64,000 nt of DNA from Niallia nealsonii (GCF_002835805.1 NZ_PISE01000017.1:1-64000), one strand, 5' to 3'; shown: positions 26,421-35,046, counted from the stretch's first letter. Made by a program: numbers and translations. Notes: generated by a model not told the origin, from the letters alone.

Positions 26421-27758
26421 ATGGCTAAAAATTATACTAAAGAAGATATTAAACGATTTGCAGAAGAAAGTGATGTTAAATTTATTCGTCTTCAATTTAC
26501 AGATATTCTAGGAACAATCAAAAACGTGGAAATTCCAATTAGCCAACTTGATAAAGCATTAGACAATAAAATGATGTTTGACGGATCATCTATTGAAGGA
26601 TTTGTGCGCATTGAAGAATCTGATATGTACTTATATCCTGATTTAAATACATGGGTAGTGTTCCCATGGACAGCGGAAAAAGGAAAAGTGGCACGTTTAA
26701 TTTGCGATATCTACAATCCAGATGGCACACCATTTGAAGGAGATCCACGCAATAACTTAAGAAGGATCCTTAAAGAAATGGAAGCGCTTGGATTTACAGA
26801 TTTCAACTTAGGGCCAGAGCCTGAATTCTTCTTATTTAAATTGGATGAAAAAGGCAATCCAACACTTGAATTAAATGACCACGGCGGCTATTTTGACTTA
26901 GCTCCAACAGATTTAGGAGAAAACTGCCGCCGCGACATCGTTCTTGAGCTGGAGGAAATGGGCTTTGAAATCGAAGCATCTCACCATGAAGTAGCTCCAG
27001 GACAGCATGAAATTGATTTTAAATATGCAGATGCTGTAACTGCATGCGACCAAATCCAAACATTCAAATTGGTTGTTAAAACAATCGCACGCAAACACGG
27101 TCTTCACGCAACATTTATGCCGAAACCATTGTTTGGCGTAAATGGTTCAGGAATGCACTGCAACCTATCTTTATTTAAAGATGGACAAAATGCTTTCTTC
27201 GATCCATCAAGCGAATTAGAATTAAGCGAAACAGCACTACAATTTATCTCAGGTATCATCAAACACGCAACGAGCTTTACAGCAATTACTAACCCAACTG
27301 TAAACTCGTACAAACGCCTAGTGCCAGGTTATGAGGCACCATGTTATGTGGCATGGTCTGCACGCAATCGCTCTCCTCTAATTCGCATCCCAGCATCCCG
27401 CGGATTAAGCACACGCGTTGAAGTGCGCAGCGTAGACCCAGCAGCAAACCCATACTTAGCAATGGCAGCACTTCTAAAAGCAGGACTTGACGGCATCAAA
27501 AACGAGATGTTCCCGCCAGCTCCAGTAGACCGCAACATCTACATCATGAGTAAAGAAGAACGTCTAGCAGAAGGAATCGTCGACCTTCCTGCAACACTTT
27601 CTGATGCATTAGTAGAGCTAAAACAAAACGACGTAATGATTGATGCACTCGGAGAACATATCTTCGCACACTTTGTCGAAGCAAAAGAAATCGAGTGGGA
27701 CATGTTCCGCACGCAAGTCCATCCATGGGAAAGAGATCAATACATGGAAATGTTTTAA
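26421..27758 (+). CDS. glnA: Glutamine synthetase type I-alpha
   Basis: 445 residues from the ATG 8 nt after AAGGAGG; the ATG at 26397 is not favoured. Signatures: FDGSSIEGF, the GPEPEFFLF metal site, [11 protein letters not shown], the ATP-binding [13 protein letters not shown] and the RSRGLS-like arginine loop ASRGLSTR. The length and lack of an adenylylation tyrosine region fit the feedback-inhibited Bacillus enzyme. It converts glutamate and ammonia to glutamine and signals to GlnR and TnrA. It ends 9 bp before a terminator that also acts as a phage integration site. Confidence 0.96.
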   Translation: MAKNYTKEDIKRFAEESDVKFIRLQFTDILGTIKNVEIPISQLDKALDNKMMFDGSSIEGFVRIEESDMYLYPDLNTWVVFPWTAEKGKVARLICDIYNPDGTPFEGDPRNNLRRILKEMEALGFTDFNLGPEPEFFLFKLDEKGNPTLELNDHGGYFDLAPTDLGENCRRDIVLELEEMGFEIEASHHEVAPGQHEIDFKYADAVTACDQIQTFKLVVKTIARKHGLHATFMPKPLFGVNGSGMHCNLSLFKDGQNAFFDPSSELELSETALQFISGIIKHATSFTAITNPTVNSYKRLVPGYEAPCYVAWSARNRSPLIRIPASRGLSTRVEVRSVDPAANPYLAMAALLKAGLDGIKNEMFPPAPVDRNIYIMSKEERLAEGIVDLPATLSDALVELKQNDVMIDALGEHIFAHFVEAKEIEWDMFRTQVHPWERDQYMEMF

Positions 27759-27767
27759 TAAAGAAAA

Positions 27768-27800
27768 GCCTTGGCGCTGTAAGCGTCAGGGCTTTTTTTA
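27768..27800 (+). terminator. glnA terminator, first copy of the att-like repeat
   Basis: A stem of about 10 bp (GCCTTGGCGC with GCGTCAGGGC, including G-U pairs), then TTTTTTT. A second copy with three mismatches in 33 positions lies at 29330-29362. Each copy is followed on its right by integrase C-terminal sequence, which suggests the terminator is the attachment site. Confidence 0.85.
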
Positions 27801-27825
27801 TGGGGGCAATTATCATAAAGGGGCA

Positions 27826-27954
27826 TTAGCCATTTGATTTATGCCCCAATTCTGCCCCCAAAATAATTTTTTTCGTATGGTTTTCAAAACGCTGGATAGA
27901 ATCTATTGTAAGATTTTTAATTAAATACGTGTAAATATCTGAAGTGATCTGCAT
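27826..27954 (-). pseudogene. Relic of a phage integrase C-terminus
   Basis: 42 codons plus stop, without interruption, corresponding to the last 42 residues of the intact integrase at 29376-30563. Shared stretches include MQITSDIYT, the central DSI-RFENHTK and IILG--LGH-SNG, about 70 percent identical by eye. The first position corresponds to the methionine just after the LGHGS motif, and the catalytic tyrosine is kept. Nothing upstream of it resembles an integrase, so only the tail survived. It marks an older element at the same site. Confidence 0.88.
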
Positions 27955-28216
27955 AAGCAATTAAGTATCTATTAAATTTGTGTTTGATTTTTACAATGAA
28001 TTTTTTATTAATTTCTATATCGAATTCCTTTTATTAAGAAAATTAGAAAATAAATACAGTAAAAACATGCTAGGAATTGATAAAATATAAAAATAATAAA
28101 TTCCCTAATAATTGTATGAAATGGAAGATAGATATTGGCTAGATTAATGCTGAATCAGGAAAGAATAAAAAACATCAAGTGATGTGAAAAGAATATCTAT
28201 GAATTGAGGGAGCGCT
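27955..28216. other. AT-rich spacer, nothing recognisable
   Basis: About 260 bp, very AT-rich, without an ORF or clear inverted repeats. It should contain the promoter of the PIN-domain gene, but no convincing -35/-10 pair stands out. Confidence 0.5.
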
Positions 28217-29275
28217 TTGACGATAGCTGTATTTTTAGATACTAATATTATTATGAGCGATTATAAAATGGTTGGACATACTTTTACTAGCCTATTAAAT
28301 GCAACAAAACAATTTAGAGAAAATGAAACCTGTAAGTTATTAATAACTGAAATGAATAAGCAAGAAGTAGAAAATAACTATGCATCTGAGTTAAACAAAG
28401 CTTTTAAAGATTTAAAAAATTACTATGAAAAATCTAGAAAGTTACTTTTAGTAGAAGCACCAAGACTTAATAAAAACGAGTGGAAAGAAAATAATATCTC
28501 AGAGTTTCTTACAAAATTGTTATCAATTTTTGATGTTCATGTACCATCTGAAAATGAAGTCTATTTAAATTCGATAAATAGATTTTATAATAAAAAGCGT
28601 CCTTTTAGAGACAACAAAGAGGAATTTAAAGATTCTATAATTTGGGAAAGTATTTATGATTATGCTGTCCAAAATATAGAGGAAAATATATACTTTATTT
28701 CATCAAATTATAAAGAATTTGCAATTAAAGAGAATGAATCATTTCGATTACATGAAGATTTTGATGATTTAAATGGGAGAATAAAATATTTTGAAACTAT
28801 CACTGATTTTCTAACAGAAATTGATTACCTGAAGGTACATCATTTTGATTTTAGAGAAGAGAAAGAGATTATAAGTGTTATTACAGAGCACTTGAAAGAT
28901 AATAGAGAAAATGATATATCATCTCTAGATTCTGCTTTATTCAACTTTTTTAATAATAGACAGTTCTCTTCAGAATATATTGAAGGTTGGGGTGTTGATT
29001 ATTATATCAGTAGTTTCAAGAATGTCTGCATTATAGATGAAATGGACATTTTAGAAAACGAACAAGAGTTTATTATTCCTGTTGCTATTATTGCTGAAAT
29101 CGAATATGCAGTCGAGACAATCAATCCCGTGTATGATAATGAAATTGATGATGATTTCTTTATTCAATCAGAAAGAATAGCTAATGACTTTTTTATTGAT
29201 TGTGAAGTTGTATATAATCCTCAGAGCAACACAGTGGAAAGTATAAATAATGCAAAGGTACATTTTGAAGTTTAA
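28217..29275 (+). CDS. PIN-domain ribonuclease-like protein (DUF4935 type)
   Basis: 352 residues from TTG behind GAGGGAGCG. The N-terminal PIN domain has the first acidic site in VFLDTNIIMSD, further acidic positions around KQEVENNY, FKDSIIWESIYDY (the D-x(n)-W-E pattern of this subgroup) and the last strand YFISSNYKEF. The C-terminal half (about 200-352) is an acidic alpha/beta region without known motifs. PIN domains are metal-dependent RNases, common in toxins and phage-exclusion genes. No antitoxin gene is adjacent. It lies alone between two att-like repeats, so it is probably cargo of a lost element. Confidence 0.75.
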   Translation: MTIAVFLDTNIIMSDYKMVGHTFTSLLNATKQFRENETCKLLITEMNKQEVENNYASELNKAFKDLKNYYEKSRKLLLVEAPRLNKNEWKENNISEFLTKLLSIFDVHVPSENEVYLNSINRFYNKKRPFRDNKEEFKDSIIWESIYDYAVQNIEENIYFISSNYKEFAIKENESFRLHEDFDDLNGRIKYFETITDFLTEIDYLKVHHFDFREEKEIISVITEHLKDNRENDISSLDSALFNFFNNRQFSSEYIEGWGVDYYISSFKNVCIIDEMDILENEQEFIIPVAIIAEIEYAVETINPVYDNEIDDDFFIQSERIANDFFIDCEVVYNPQSNTVESINNAKVHFEV

Positions 29276-29329
29276 TTATGCTTAACTAACAAACTGGAAT
29301 AAGCTATAGAAGTTTACAAATAGTCAGAA

Positions 29330-29362
29330 GCCTTGACGCTGTATACGTCAGGGCTTTTTTTA
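29330..29362 (+). terminator. Second att-like repeat / terminator, likely left prophage boundary
   Basis: A near copy of the glnA terminator: GCCTTGACG pairs with CGTCAGGGC, loop, TTTTTTT. It ends the PIN gene transcript and lies 14 bp from the integrase stop codon. By position it is the candidate attL of the present prophage. The matching attR must lie beyond base 64000. Confidence 0.7.
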
Positions 29363-29375
29363 GAGAGACAAGCCA

Positions 29376-30563
29376 TTAACCATTTGAGTTGTGTCCCAAG
29401 TCGGTTCCTAATATTATATTCTTTGTATGGTTTTCAAAACGCTCAATAGAATCTGTTTCGATCTTTTTACTGACATGTGTGTAAATATCTGAAGTAATCT
29501 GCATCGATCCATGCCCTAAAGCTTCCTGGATATATTTCATCTCCACATTTGATTCTAATAACAGCACTGCATGCGTATGACGTAATGTATGGATGCTGAG
29601 AGAGGGCAAGCCAGCCTTTTCTAGGATTCTGCGAAAAGCATTAAACAAAGTGGACTTTGGCAGCGGCGATCCATTTTCTCTGCAAAAGACCAAATCCAAA
29701 TCACTTTTATAGGCTTTCTTTAAGCGAAAGATATTATCGTTCTGTCTGACCTTGTGTGAGCGTAAATCCATCGCTAAACGATTGGTGATAGGTATTTCCC
29801 TTACAGAGTGATAAGTCTTTGTATCGCTGAATAATTCATTGTCTGTCGCTGCTTCATAATCTAAGGATTGTTCTATACGTATACGGTTAGAAGAAAGATC
29901 CACATTACTCCATTGCAGGGCAAGGGCTTCACCTTTGCGGACACCTGTTTCGATTAAAAAACGGAAGAATATATAGTGCGTATAATTGTCAGCAAGAGCA
30001 GCATCTAAGAAAGGTTCAATTTTATCATAAGGAATAAATTTGATGGCGGCCTTATTTTCCTTTTCTCTTTTTTCTTTAGCAGAGTAAATGGAAACATCGG
30101 TACATGGATTATCATGAATCTTCCTCAATATTTTTGCCTTTTGCATAGCCCCATACATTGTGCCATGTACGATTTCCACCGTTCTTTTGCTGTAATCGCT
30201 CTCGATTAAATAATTAATGAACTTTTGATACAATTTATAGCTTAGATCATCTAATTGAATGTTCTGGAAGTAGGGGACAATATGGTTTTTGATATTTCGC
30301 TCATGTATTCGATACGTATTTTTTGCTATTTTGCCTTCCTTATATTCCTTCAGCCAAAACTCTAGAAATTCAGCAAGTGTTTCATTAGAAGCTGAGTCGA
30401 AGCCTAACTGTATACTACGTTTTGTTTCTTCATAAGCTTTTTCAGCAAGAGGCTTTGACTGAAAACCTTGTCGTTTTACTTCACGCTGCTTTCCGGTTAT
30501 TTTGTCTTTATATTTGTATCGGAATGACCAATTGCTAGGGGATATTCTTTTAAAACTAGCCAA
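29376..30563 (-). CDS. int: Phage tyrosine integrase
   Basis: 395 residues. The N-terminal arm-binding domain (about 1-60, FRYKYKDKITGK) and SAM-like core-binding domain (about 65-165) precede the catalytic domain. Catalytic residues: R in ETGVRKGEALALQW, H-x-x-R in HTLRHTHA, H in LGHGSMQ, Y in DIYTHV. This is the temperate-phage/ICE type integrase. The gene reads toward the att-like repeat, as is usual. Its promoter carries an SOS box. Confidence 0.95.
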   Translation of the reverse strand: MASFKRISPSNWSFRYKYKDKITGKQREVKRQGFQSKPLAEKAYEETKRSIQLGFDSASNETLAEFLEFWLKEYKEGKIAKNTYRIHERNIKNHIVPYFQNIQLDDLSYKLYQKFINYLIESDYSKRTVEIVHGTMYGAMQKAKILRKIHDNPCTDVSIYSAKEKREKENKAAIKFIPYDKIEPFLDAALADNYTHYIFFRFLIETGVRKGEALALQWSNVDLSSNRIRIEQSLDYEAATDNELFSDTKTYHSVREIPITNRLAMDLRSHKVRQNDNIFRLKKAYKSDLDLVFCRENGSPLPKSTLFNAFRRILEKAGLPSLSIHTLRHTHAVLLLESNVEMKYIQEALGHGSMQITSDIYTHVSKKIETDSIERFENHTKNIILGTDLGHNSNG

Positions 30564-30641
30564 AATTCCACCTCCAAGATATTTTATTTAAATGATAAAT
30601 ATAGTAACGGGACAAAAATAGATAATTTTAGGTACATTTTC

Positions 30642-30670
30642 ATTATAAGAACACATGTTCTTTTTGTAAA
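30642..30670 (-). promoter_or_regulatory. Integrase promoter with LexA (SOS) box
   Basis: On the minus strand: TTTACA (30670-30665), 17 bp, TATAAT (30647-30642). GAACATGTGTTC (30660-30649) lies wholly within the spacer and fits the Bacillus LexA core GAAC-N4-GTTC. LexA binding there would block RNA polymerase, so integrase synthesis should rise after DNA damage. Confidence 0.75.
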
Positions 30671-30701
30671 TAAAAAAATAAACCTTGAAATTCCTCAAGA
30701 T

Positions 30702-32276
30702 TTATTTTTCATTTACATATTCTTTAATTAAAACACTCTGATTGATATTTTTATTGATGTTGTTTTTTTCATCTTTTTCAGGTTGTGAGTAGAGATGATA
30801 TGATATTAAGATAAGGAGTGATATCGATAAAATAATCGGTATCATCCATGTATATTTTTTCATCTTTTTAATTGTACTATCTAGTAATCCAAATTTATCA
30901 GTAACAATAGTACCAATGATTTTTTCTTTTTCTTCAGTACTTATCCCATCAACTAAATTGATAAAATGATTATAGGAACTCGATAAGGATTCTTTTTCTT
31001 TTTCAGCTATCCAAACAGAATACTTAAGTGTAGCTACTGATAAAATGCCAAAAATTATAAAGAAAAAAATTAATATGAAAATGTTACCCCGAGAGGAGTA
31101 GGTGATAATCCCTGCTATTAAAGCCCCAGCTAATGTTAACCAACTTTTGTTTAAGTTGTCAGATGCTGCGGTAATTTGTTTGCTGATAGATTCACTAGTA
31201 TCCCTAATATATTTTTCTAAATCTTTCTTTTTATCAAAAAATGATTTTACTTTGTCTTGTACATAACTATCAAAATTCGCATTAACTGAAGCAAATAATT
31301 CTGGAACTAACTCAATAAATTCAGAAATAGTACTTTCACTTGATAAATGAATAGAAAGTACATTTCTTGTTACTAATAATTTATCTTGTGTGTGTACATT
31401 ATAAATTGTATCGTATAATTGAAAAATTAAATCGACTGTTTCATTAGTTATATTTTTTGTGTTCTCTTCCGATAAATGAATGTTTTTATATCCATGAATG
31501 AAGAATTCTTCTTTAGCTGAGATGTTTGCAATATAATGTAAGCATAGTAGCATAGTATAATAATTTAAATGATTTGCTATACCGGTTACATCTTTTATAG
31601 GCAGTTCTTTAAAAAACAAATGATCTGGTAATATACCATCCATTAAACTTCCCATATTACAATATAGTTTTTGCTTTTTTGTTATTGATAATATTCTTTC
31701 TTGAGTGACTATTTCTACAGTTTCATTCAGAAACTTAAATAAATCATCTTTATAGAGATTCCCTATAATAGATATGAAATTATTTTTATATAATGTAATA
31801 TTATAGAATGGAAGAAGTACAAAAGTGTATCCATCATTGATAATGAGAGATTTTTTTATTTTTTCATATGAAATAGAATTTTTAAACTCATCTAATTTTA
31901 AGAAAAATACAATGTTTTTATTTGCTTGGTTAGTTATTTTTGTCAGCATATCTTTAAGGAACTCTTTTTTTGAAAACTTAACTGTTAATTGAATATTATT
32001 TTTATTCTTATTTGCTTCGATCCATTGTTCGATATCTTGTAGGTTTTCATCGGTACAAGTTGCTGTTATTTGTCGTAAATCCAATGAACGAAAACTAATT
32101 GTTAATGAGTTCGCTAATTCCAGGCAAATATTACGTAGTTCTCTTACATTTAAGTAATTTAAATTGTAGTTAGGAGAGTAAAAACTAAAAATATCCATGT
32201 CTTCATTAAATGAATTTAAAGATAGATTTAAAATGTCGAGCATATCATTTATATTTTTATTAATGCTATCTAACAT
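30702..32276 (-). CDS. Three-TM protein with large cytoplasmic N-terminal region, partner of NdpA-like gene
   Basis: 524 residues from the ATG 6 nt after AGGGGGGAA. Residues 1 to about 365 are soluble, Leu/Ile/Asn/Lys-rich, with no recognised domain and a coil-like end (KSFFDKKKDLEKYIRDTSESISKQ). Three membrane segments follow at about 380-396, 402-422 and 478-496; the tail is charged. It is the second gene of a two-gene unit, 38 bp after the NdpA-like gene, in the cargo slot between integrase and repressor. A large sensor domain plus C-terminal membrane helices recalls membrane effectors of abortive infection systems. That is inference. Confidence 0.6.
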   Translation of the reverse strand: MLDSINKNINDMLDILNLSLNSFNEDMDIFSFYSPNYNLNYLNVRELRNICLELANSLTISFRSLDLRQITATCTDENLQDIEQWIEANKNKNNIQLTVKFSKKEFLKDMLTKITNQANKNIVFFLKLDEFKNSISYEKIKKSLIINDGYTFVLLPFYNITLYKNNFISIIGNLYKDDLFKFLNETVEIVTQERILSITKKQKLYCNMGSLMDGILPDHLFFKELPIKDVTGIANHLNYYTMLLCLHYIANISAKEEFFIHGYKNIHLSEENTKNITNETVDLIFQLYDTIYNVHTQDKLLVTRNVLSIHLSSESTISEFIELVPELFASVNANFDSYVQDKVKSFFDKKKDLEKYIRDTSESISKQITAASDNLNKSWLTLAGALIAGIITYSSRGNIFILIFFFIIFGILSVATLKYSVWIAEKEKESLSSSYNHFINLVDGISTEEKEKIIGTIVTDKFGLLDSTIKKMKKYTWMIPIILSISLLILISYHLYSQPEKDEKNNINKNINQSVLIKEYVNEK

Positions 32277-32314
32277 AATTTTCCCCCCTAACATAAGTAA
32301 TAAATCCTAAATTA

Positions 32315-33379
32315 TTACTTAATATTAATATTTGAAATCGTAATATTTTGCGTGCCATCTTCATTGTCAGTGATTCTAACTTTTGTGTCCAATAATTCGC
32401 TCGGAAAACTTATAAGTATATTCTCGGTAGTTTTTATTTTTTTAATACCTAGAACACTTTCTATTTTTGATGTCATTGCTCCTTTTAATACTGTATCTCC
32501 CATACCTTGCTCCATTACGACTCTTTCTAATTGTTCAACAGCATCATTAAGTTGTTCAGGATGTGAATAATATGGTGATAAAATTTGCAGAGCAGCTTCT
32601 TCTACTGTAAATTCCTCACCATTAATTATTTTATTACCAAAACTTTGTAAAACTGTATGCTGCTGATGGTAGTCTAACTTAGCATCTATATTCAAATATT
32701 TTACTATCCCATCCATAAGTTTTTCAGATTTATGTGTATCTGTTAATAAAAAATTGGATTTCAGAAAATCTCTATAGAAAAACGTAGAGAAATCTGCAAC
32801 CTGCTTATCTAAAACAATTAAACCCGGTTTGGTATCCCATTCAAGGTCAGTAATGGTAGTAGTATCTCTTATAATAGCACATTTTTGTAATTTGCTTTTT
32901 TTATTTGGTAATGGAAGAGATGTACCTTTTAAAATTAACTCATAATTACCAAGGTTGTTTTTTTCATAAGCAATAGCATCATTTTTATCTAGTTTTATTA
33001 TAGCGATTAAATTCTCTAGCGTATTTGTGTATTCAACAACAACGATACAACCTGCAGCAGCTGACTGAGGAGTTGCTGCAAATAAATGATTTGCTATAAG
33101 TTGAGAAGATTTAACAAAATTTACTTCAGGTTGTTGTAACATTCCATTTATTAATTCTTGCACCCTTGTTTGTCGATTTTCAAACTTAGCCAATTTACTT
33201 TCTTGATTTTGTACAGATGTGCGTATATGTTCTGTTATAAATTTATTGATTTCGGGTACCAAATTTTTTACATCAAATTCATCTTGGCTTTTCTCAGCTC
33301 TGCTACTTTCTTTATGATCAATAACGTGAACAATTCCTTTTAAAAGTTCAATTGATCCTACTTCTCTCATAATTTCCAT
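32315..33379 (-). CDS. NdpA/YejK-like nucleoid-associated protein (37-kDa family)
   Basis: 354 residues. The spacing of LEWDTKPGLIVLDKQVADFSTFFYRDFL-type sequence (motifs TDLEWDT and ADFSTFFYRDFL) and the last strand pair (FPSELLDTKVRI, GTQNITISN) resembles the NdpA/YejK family that binds DNA. The N-terminus is VGSIELLKGIVHVIDHKE-like. AAAGGAAG precedes the ATG by 6 nt. Such proteins are rare in phage lysogeny regions unless carried as cargo. Together with the downstream membrane protein it forms a plausible sensor-effector pair. Confidence 0.62.
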   Translation of the reverse strand: MEIMREVGSIELLKGIVHVIDHKESSRAEKSQDEFDVKNLVPEINKFITEHIRTSVQNQESKLAKFENRQTRVQELINGMLQQPEVNFVKSSQLIANHLFAATPQSAAAGCIVVVEYTNTLENLIAIIKLDKNDAIAYEKNNLGNYELILKGTSLPLPNKKSKLQKCAIIRDTTTITDLEWDTKPGLIVLDKQVADFSTFFYRDFLKSNFLLTDTHKSEKLMDGIVKYLNIDAKLDYHQQHTVLQSFGNKIINGEEFTVEEAALQILSPYYSHPEQLNDAVEQLERVVMEQGMGDTVLKGAMTSKIESVLGIKKIKTTENILISFPSELLDTKVRITDNEDGTQNITISNINIK

Positions 33380-33405
33380 TCTGATCTTCCTTTGTAGTTA
33401 ATTAT

Positions 33406-33993
33406 TTAAAATATCTCCAAACTCCACAATCTTTCCCGAATCTGAACAAACCCATCGACCTTATGTTTATAAATCAACTCCAGCCGATAGTGTGCAAATT
33501 CTTCTGTCACAAGGAAGTGATTGGCAATATCGCTTATTAATATTGGTTCGTTGATTGCAGCTGCATAGATGTCTTTTAGAAAGCGGTGGGGCATAAGCAG
33601 GTATGCCGACATTCGCCGTGCTTGGCTCTCTTGTTTATCTAATGTAAGCTTGTCCGTTATTAGCTGGGAAGAGTAATGAGAGTAGATATGGCAAAATTCT
33701 TCGGCTAATAGCATTCTTTTTTCGATTGGATCTAGATCGGGGACAATATAGATGGTGCCACGACGACCGTTTTTGTTCGGAATAGAGTACGATTTTAGAT
33801 GATTAATAGATAAAGATTTATCAATTTCTGATAAATAATTCTTATCGAGTGGTTTAATTACAATTCCGTACTTCCAGCAAATATCATACATATCAATTTC
33901 ATCGGGGTGTTGGTAATGAAATCGAGACAGCACTTTATTGGCTCGTTTTTCCCAATCATCAATATGTTTCTTTTCTGGACTTAATATGTGCAT
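33406..33993 (-). CDS. ImmA/IrrE-family metallopeptidase-like protein
   Basis: 195 residues of the phage ImmA type. The zinc-binding helix is AEEFCHIYSHY: compared with HExxH the first histidine is replaced by glutamate (EEFCH), a variant seen in some phage members, so cleavage activity is uncertain. ImmA proteins cleave the cognate repressor after DNA damage. The gene follows the repressor on the same strand at 127 bp, as in ImmR/ImmA pairs. GGAGTAA precedes the ATG. Confidence 0.78.
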   Translation of the reverse strand: MHILSPEKKHIDDWEKRANKVLSRFHYQHPDEIDMYDICWKYGIVIKPLDKNYLSEIDKSLSINHLKSYSIPNKNGRRGTIYIVPDLDPIEKRMLLAEEFCHIYSHYSSQLITDKLTLDKQESQARRMSAYLLMPHRFLKDIYAAAINEPILISDIANHFLVTEEFAHYRLELIYKHKVDGFVQIRERLWSLEIF

Positions 33994-34120
33994 AATGCTT
34001 ACTCCAAACTCAATAGATATGTACTAGATAATATCCATTTTAAAGTAAAAAATAGTCTATTATTACCATGTGTAGGCTAAAAAGTAACACGATTTTTACA
34101 TCGTGTTTTTTTATTGCATA

Positions 34121-34561
34121 TTAATCTTCGAATTCTCCAAAACCATCTCCACGGTTTTCTTCTTCATCGTCATCATCCAAGAATAGATTTTTAGCCTTCT
34201 GCAGCTTAATAAGCTCTTTTATTTTTTTTTCTGGATTTTTTGCTAAATCGTGAAAGAGGATAGGATGTTTCTTTAATTCTTCAAATACTTTGTATTCTTC
34301 AGCAGTTAAAGTAATTTCTTCTCCTGCAACGATAATCTTAGCTATATCTTTAGACGGAATATCTGTTTCTCCTAATAGATAGGATGTATTCACATTATAT
34401 TTATCTGCAAGGATTTTCAAAGATGCTAAAGATGGTTCGTTTCTACCCTGTTCGTAGTAGCCATAAGCACTTTCTGAAATACCTAAGAATTCTGCAACAT
34501 TAGATTGGGTCAGTTTATGTATTTTTCTTAGTTCTTTTAGCCTTTCTTTTAAACTAGCCAT
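34121..34561 (-). CDS. Phage repressor, Xre-family (cI/ImmR-like)
   Basis: 146 residues. HTH at about 8-60: RLKELRKIHKLTQSNVAEFLGISESAYGYYEQ pattern, then LLGETD. The C-terminal part is charged, ending in a strongly acidic tail (DDDDEEENRGDGFGEFED). There is no LexA-like peptidase domain, so inactivation probably needs the neighbouring ImmA-like protein. It is divergent from the Cro-like gene, with CAAC-N5-GTTG operators between them. Confidence 0.88.
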   Translation of the reverse strand: MASLKERLKELRKIHKLTQSNVAEFLGISESAYGYYEQGRNEPSLASLKILADKYNVNTSYLLGETDIPSKDIAKIIVAGEEITLTAEEYKVFEELKKHPILFHDLAKNPEKKIKELIKLQKAKNLFLDDDDEEENRGDGFGEFED

Positions 34562-34601
34562 TAAAACAGTCCTTCCAATGCTTCATTATAAATTAATTAT
34601 A

Positions 34602-34709
34602 CAACTATGAGTTGGGTATAGAAACTTTTTTTATTAAAACAACAAAAAATTGTATTTTGTATTGACTCTCAACAAAAAGTTGGGTTATTATAAAAACAAC
34701 AAGAAGTTG
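34602..34709. promoter_or_regulatory. Lysogeny-switch operators, four CAAC-N5-GTTG sites
   Basis: Inverted repeats at 34602-34614, 34640-34652 (one mismatch: ATTG), 34670-34682 and 34697-34709 between the divergent repressor and Cro-like genes. A rightward promoter TTGACT (34662-34667) with TATTAT (34686-34691) contains the third site in its spacer and is followed by the fourth. A fifth site lies at 34942-34954. These are the expected binding sites of the Xre repressor and Cro. Confidence 0.82.
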
Positions 34710-34720
34710 GGAGGGTGGAT

Positions 34721-34936
34721 ATGAGTAAGAAAAGAGATATTTTAATAAATCTTCGTAAAGAAAAAGACTTAGTACAAAAAGATGTTGTGTTTTTACTAGA
34801 AAAGATGCATGGGATTAAAATAACAGAGAGTTATTACGGAATGATTGAACAAGGAGTAAGGACACCAAGTTTGAATATTGCACTCGCTATTTCAGAATTA
34901 TTTAAGAAAGATGCTAATGAAATTTTTTTTAACTAA
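34721..34936 (+). CDS. Cro-like Xre-family regulator
   Basis: 71 residues from ATG 34721 behind GGGAGGG. One HTH fills the chain: ILINLRKEKDLVQKDVVF, then ITESYYGMIEQGVRTPSLNIALAISELF. It is the first gene rightward of the switch. By position it plays the Cro part, shutting down the repressor and opening the early operon. Confidence 0.85.
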   Translation: MSKKRDILINLRKEKDLVQKDVVFLLEKMHGIKITESYYGMIEQGVRTPSLNIALAISELFKKDANEIFFN

Positions 34937-34941
34937 TAACA

Positions 34942-34954
34942 CAACAAAAAGTTG
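34942..34954. promoter_or_regulatory. Fifth CAAC-N5-GTTG operator
   Basis: CAAC-AAAAA-GTTG, identical in core to the site at 34670, placed right after the Cro-like stop codon and ahead of the next early gene. It may let the repressor or Cro control the early operon a second time. Confidence 0.7.
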
Positions 34955-35046
34955 GGTTGTGTGTTTGGTATATTCAATAATTTTAATATTTTGTAAGTCA
35001 CAATTCTAAATAAAAAATGTGACATGTGAATAAGGGAGGAAATGTT

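Noticed and set aside
29330-29362. tRNA-gene remnant as attachment site
   Set aside because: The repeat folds as an intrinsic terminator and shows no tRNA arms; it is a copy of the glnA terminator.
34602-34954. Repeated CAAC-N5-GTTG units as a small CRISPR-like array
   Set aside because: Units are only 13 bp, palindromic, unevenly spaced and sit around the repressor/cro promoters; no cas genes are present.
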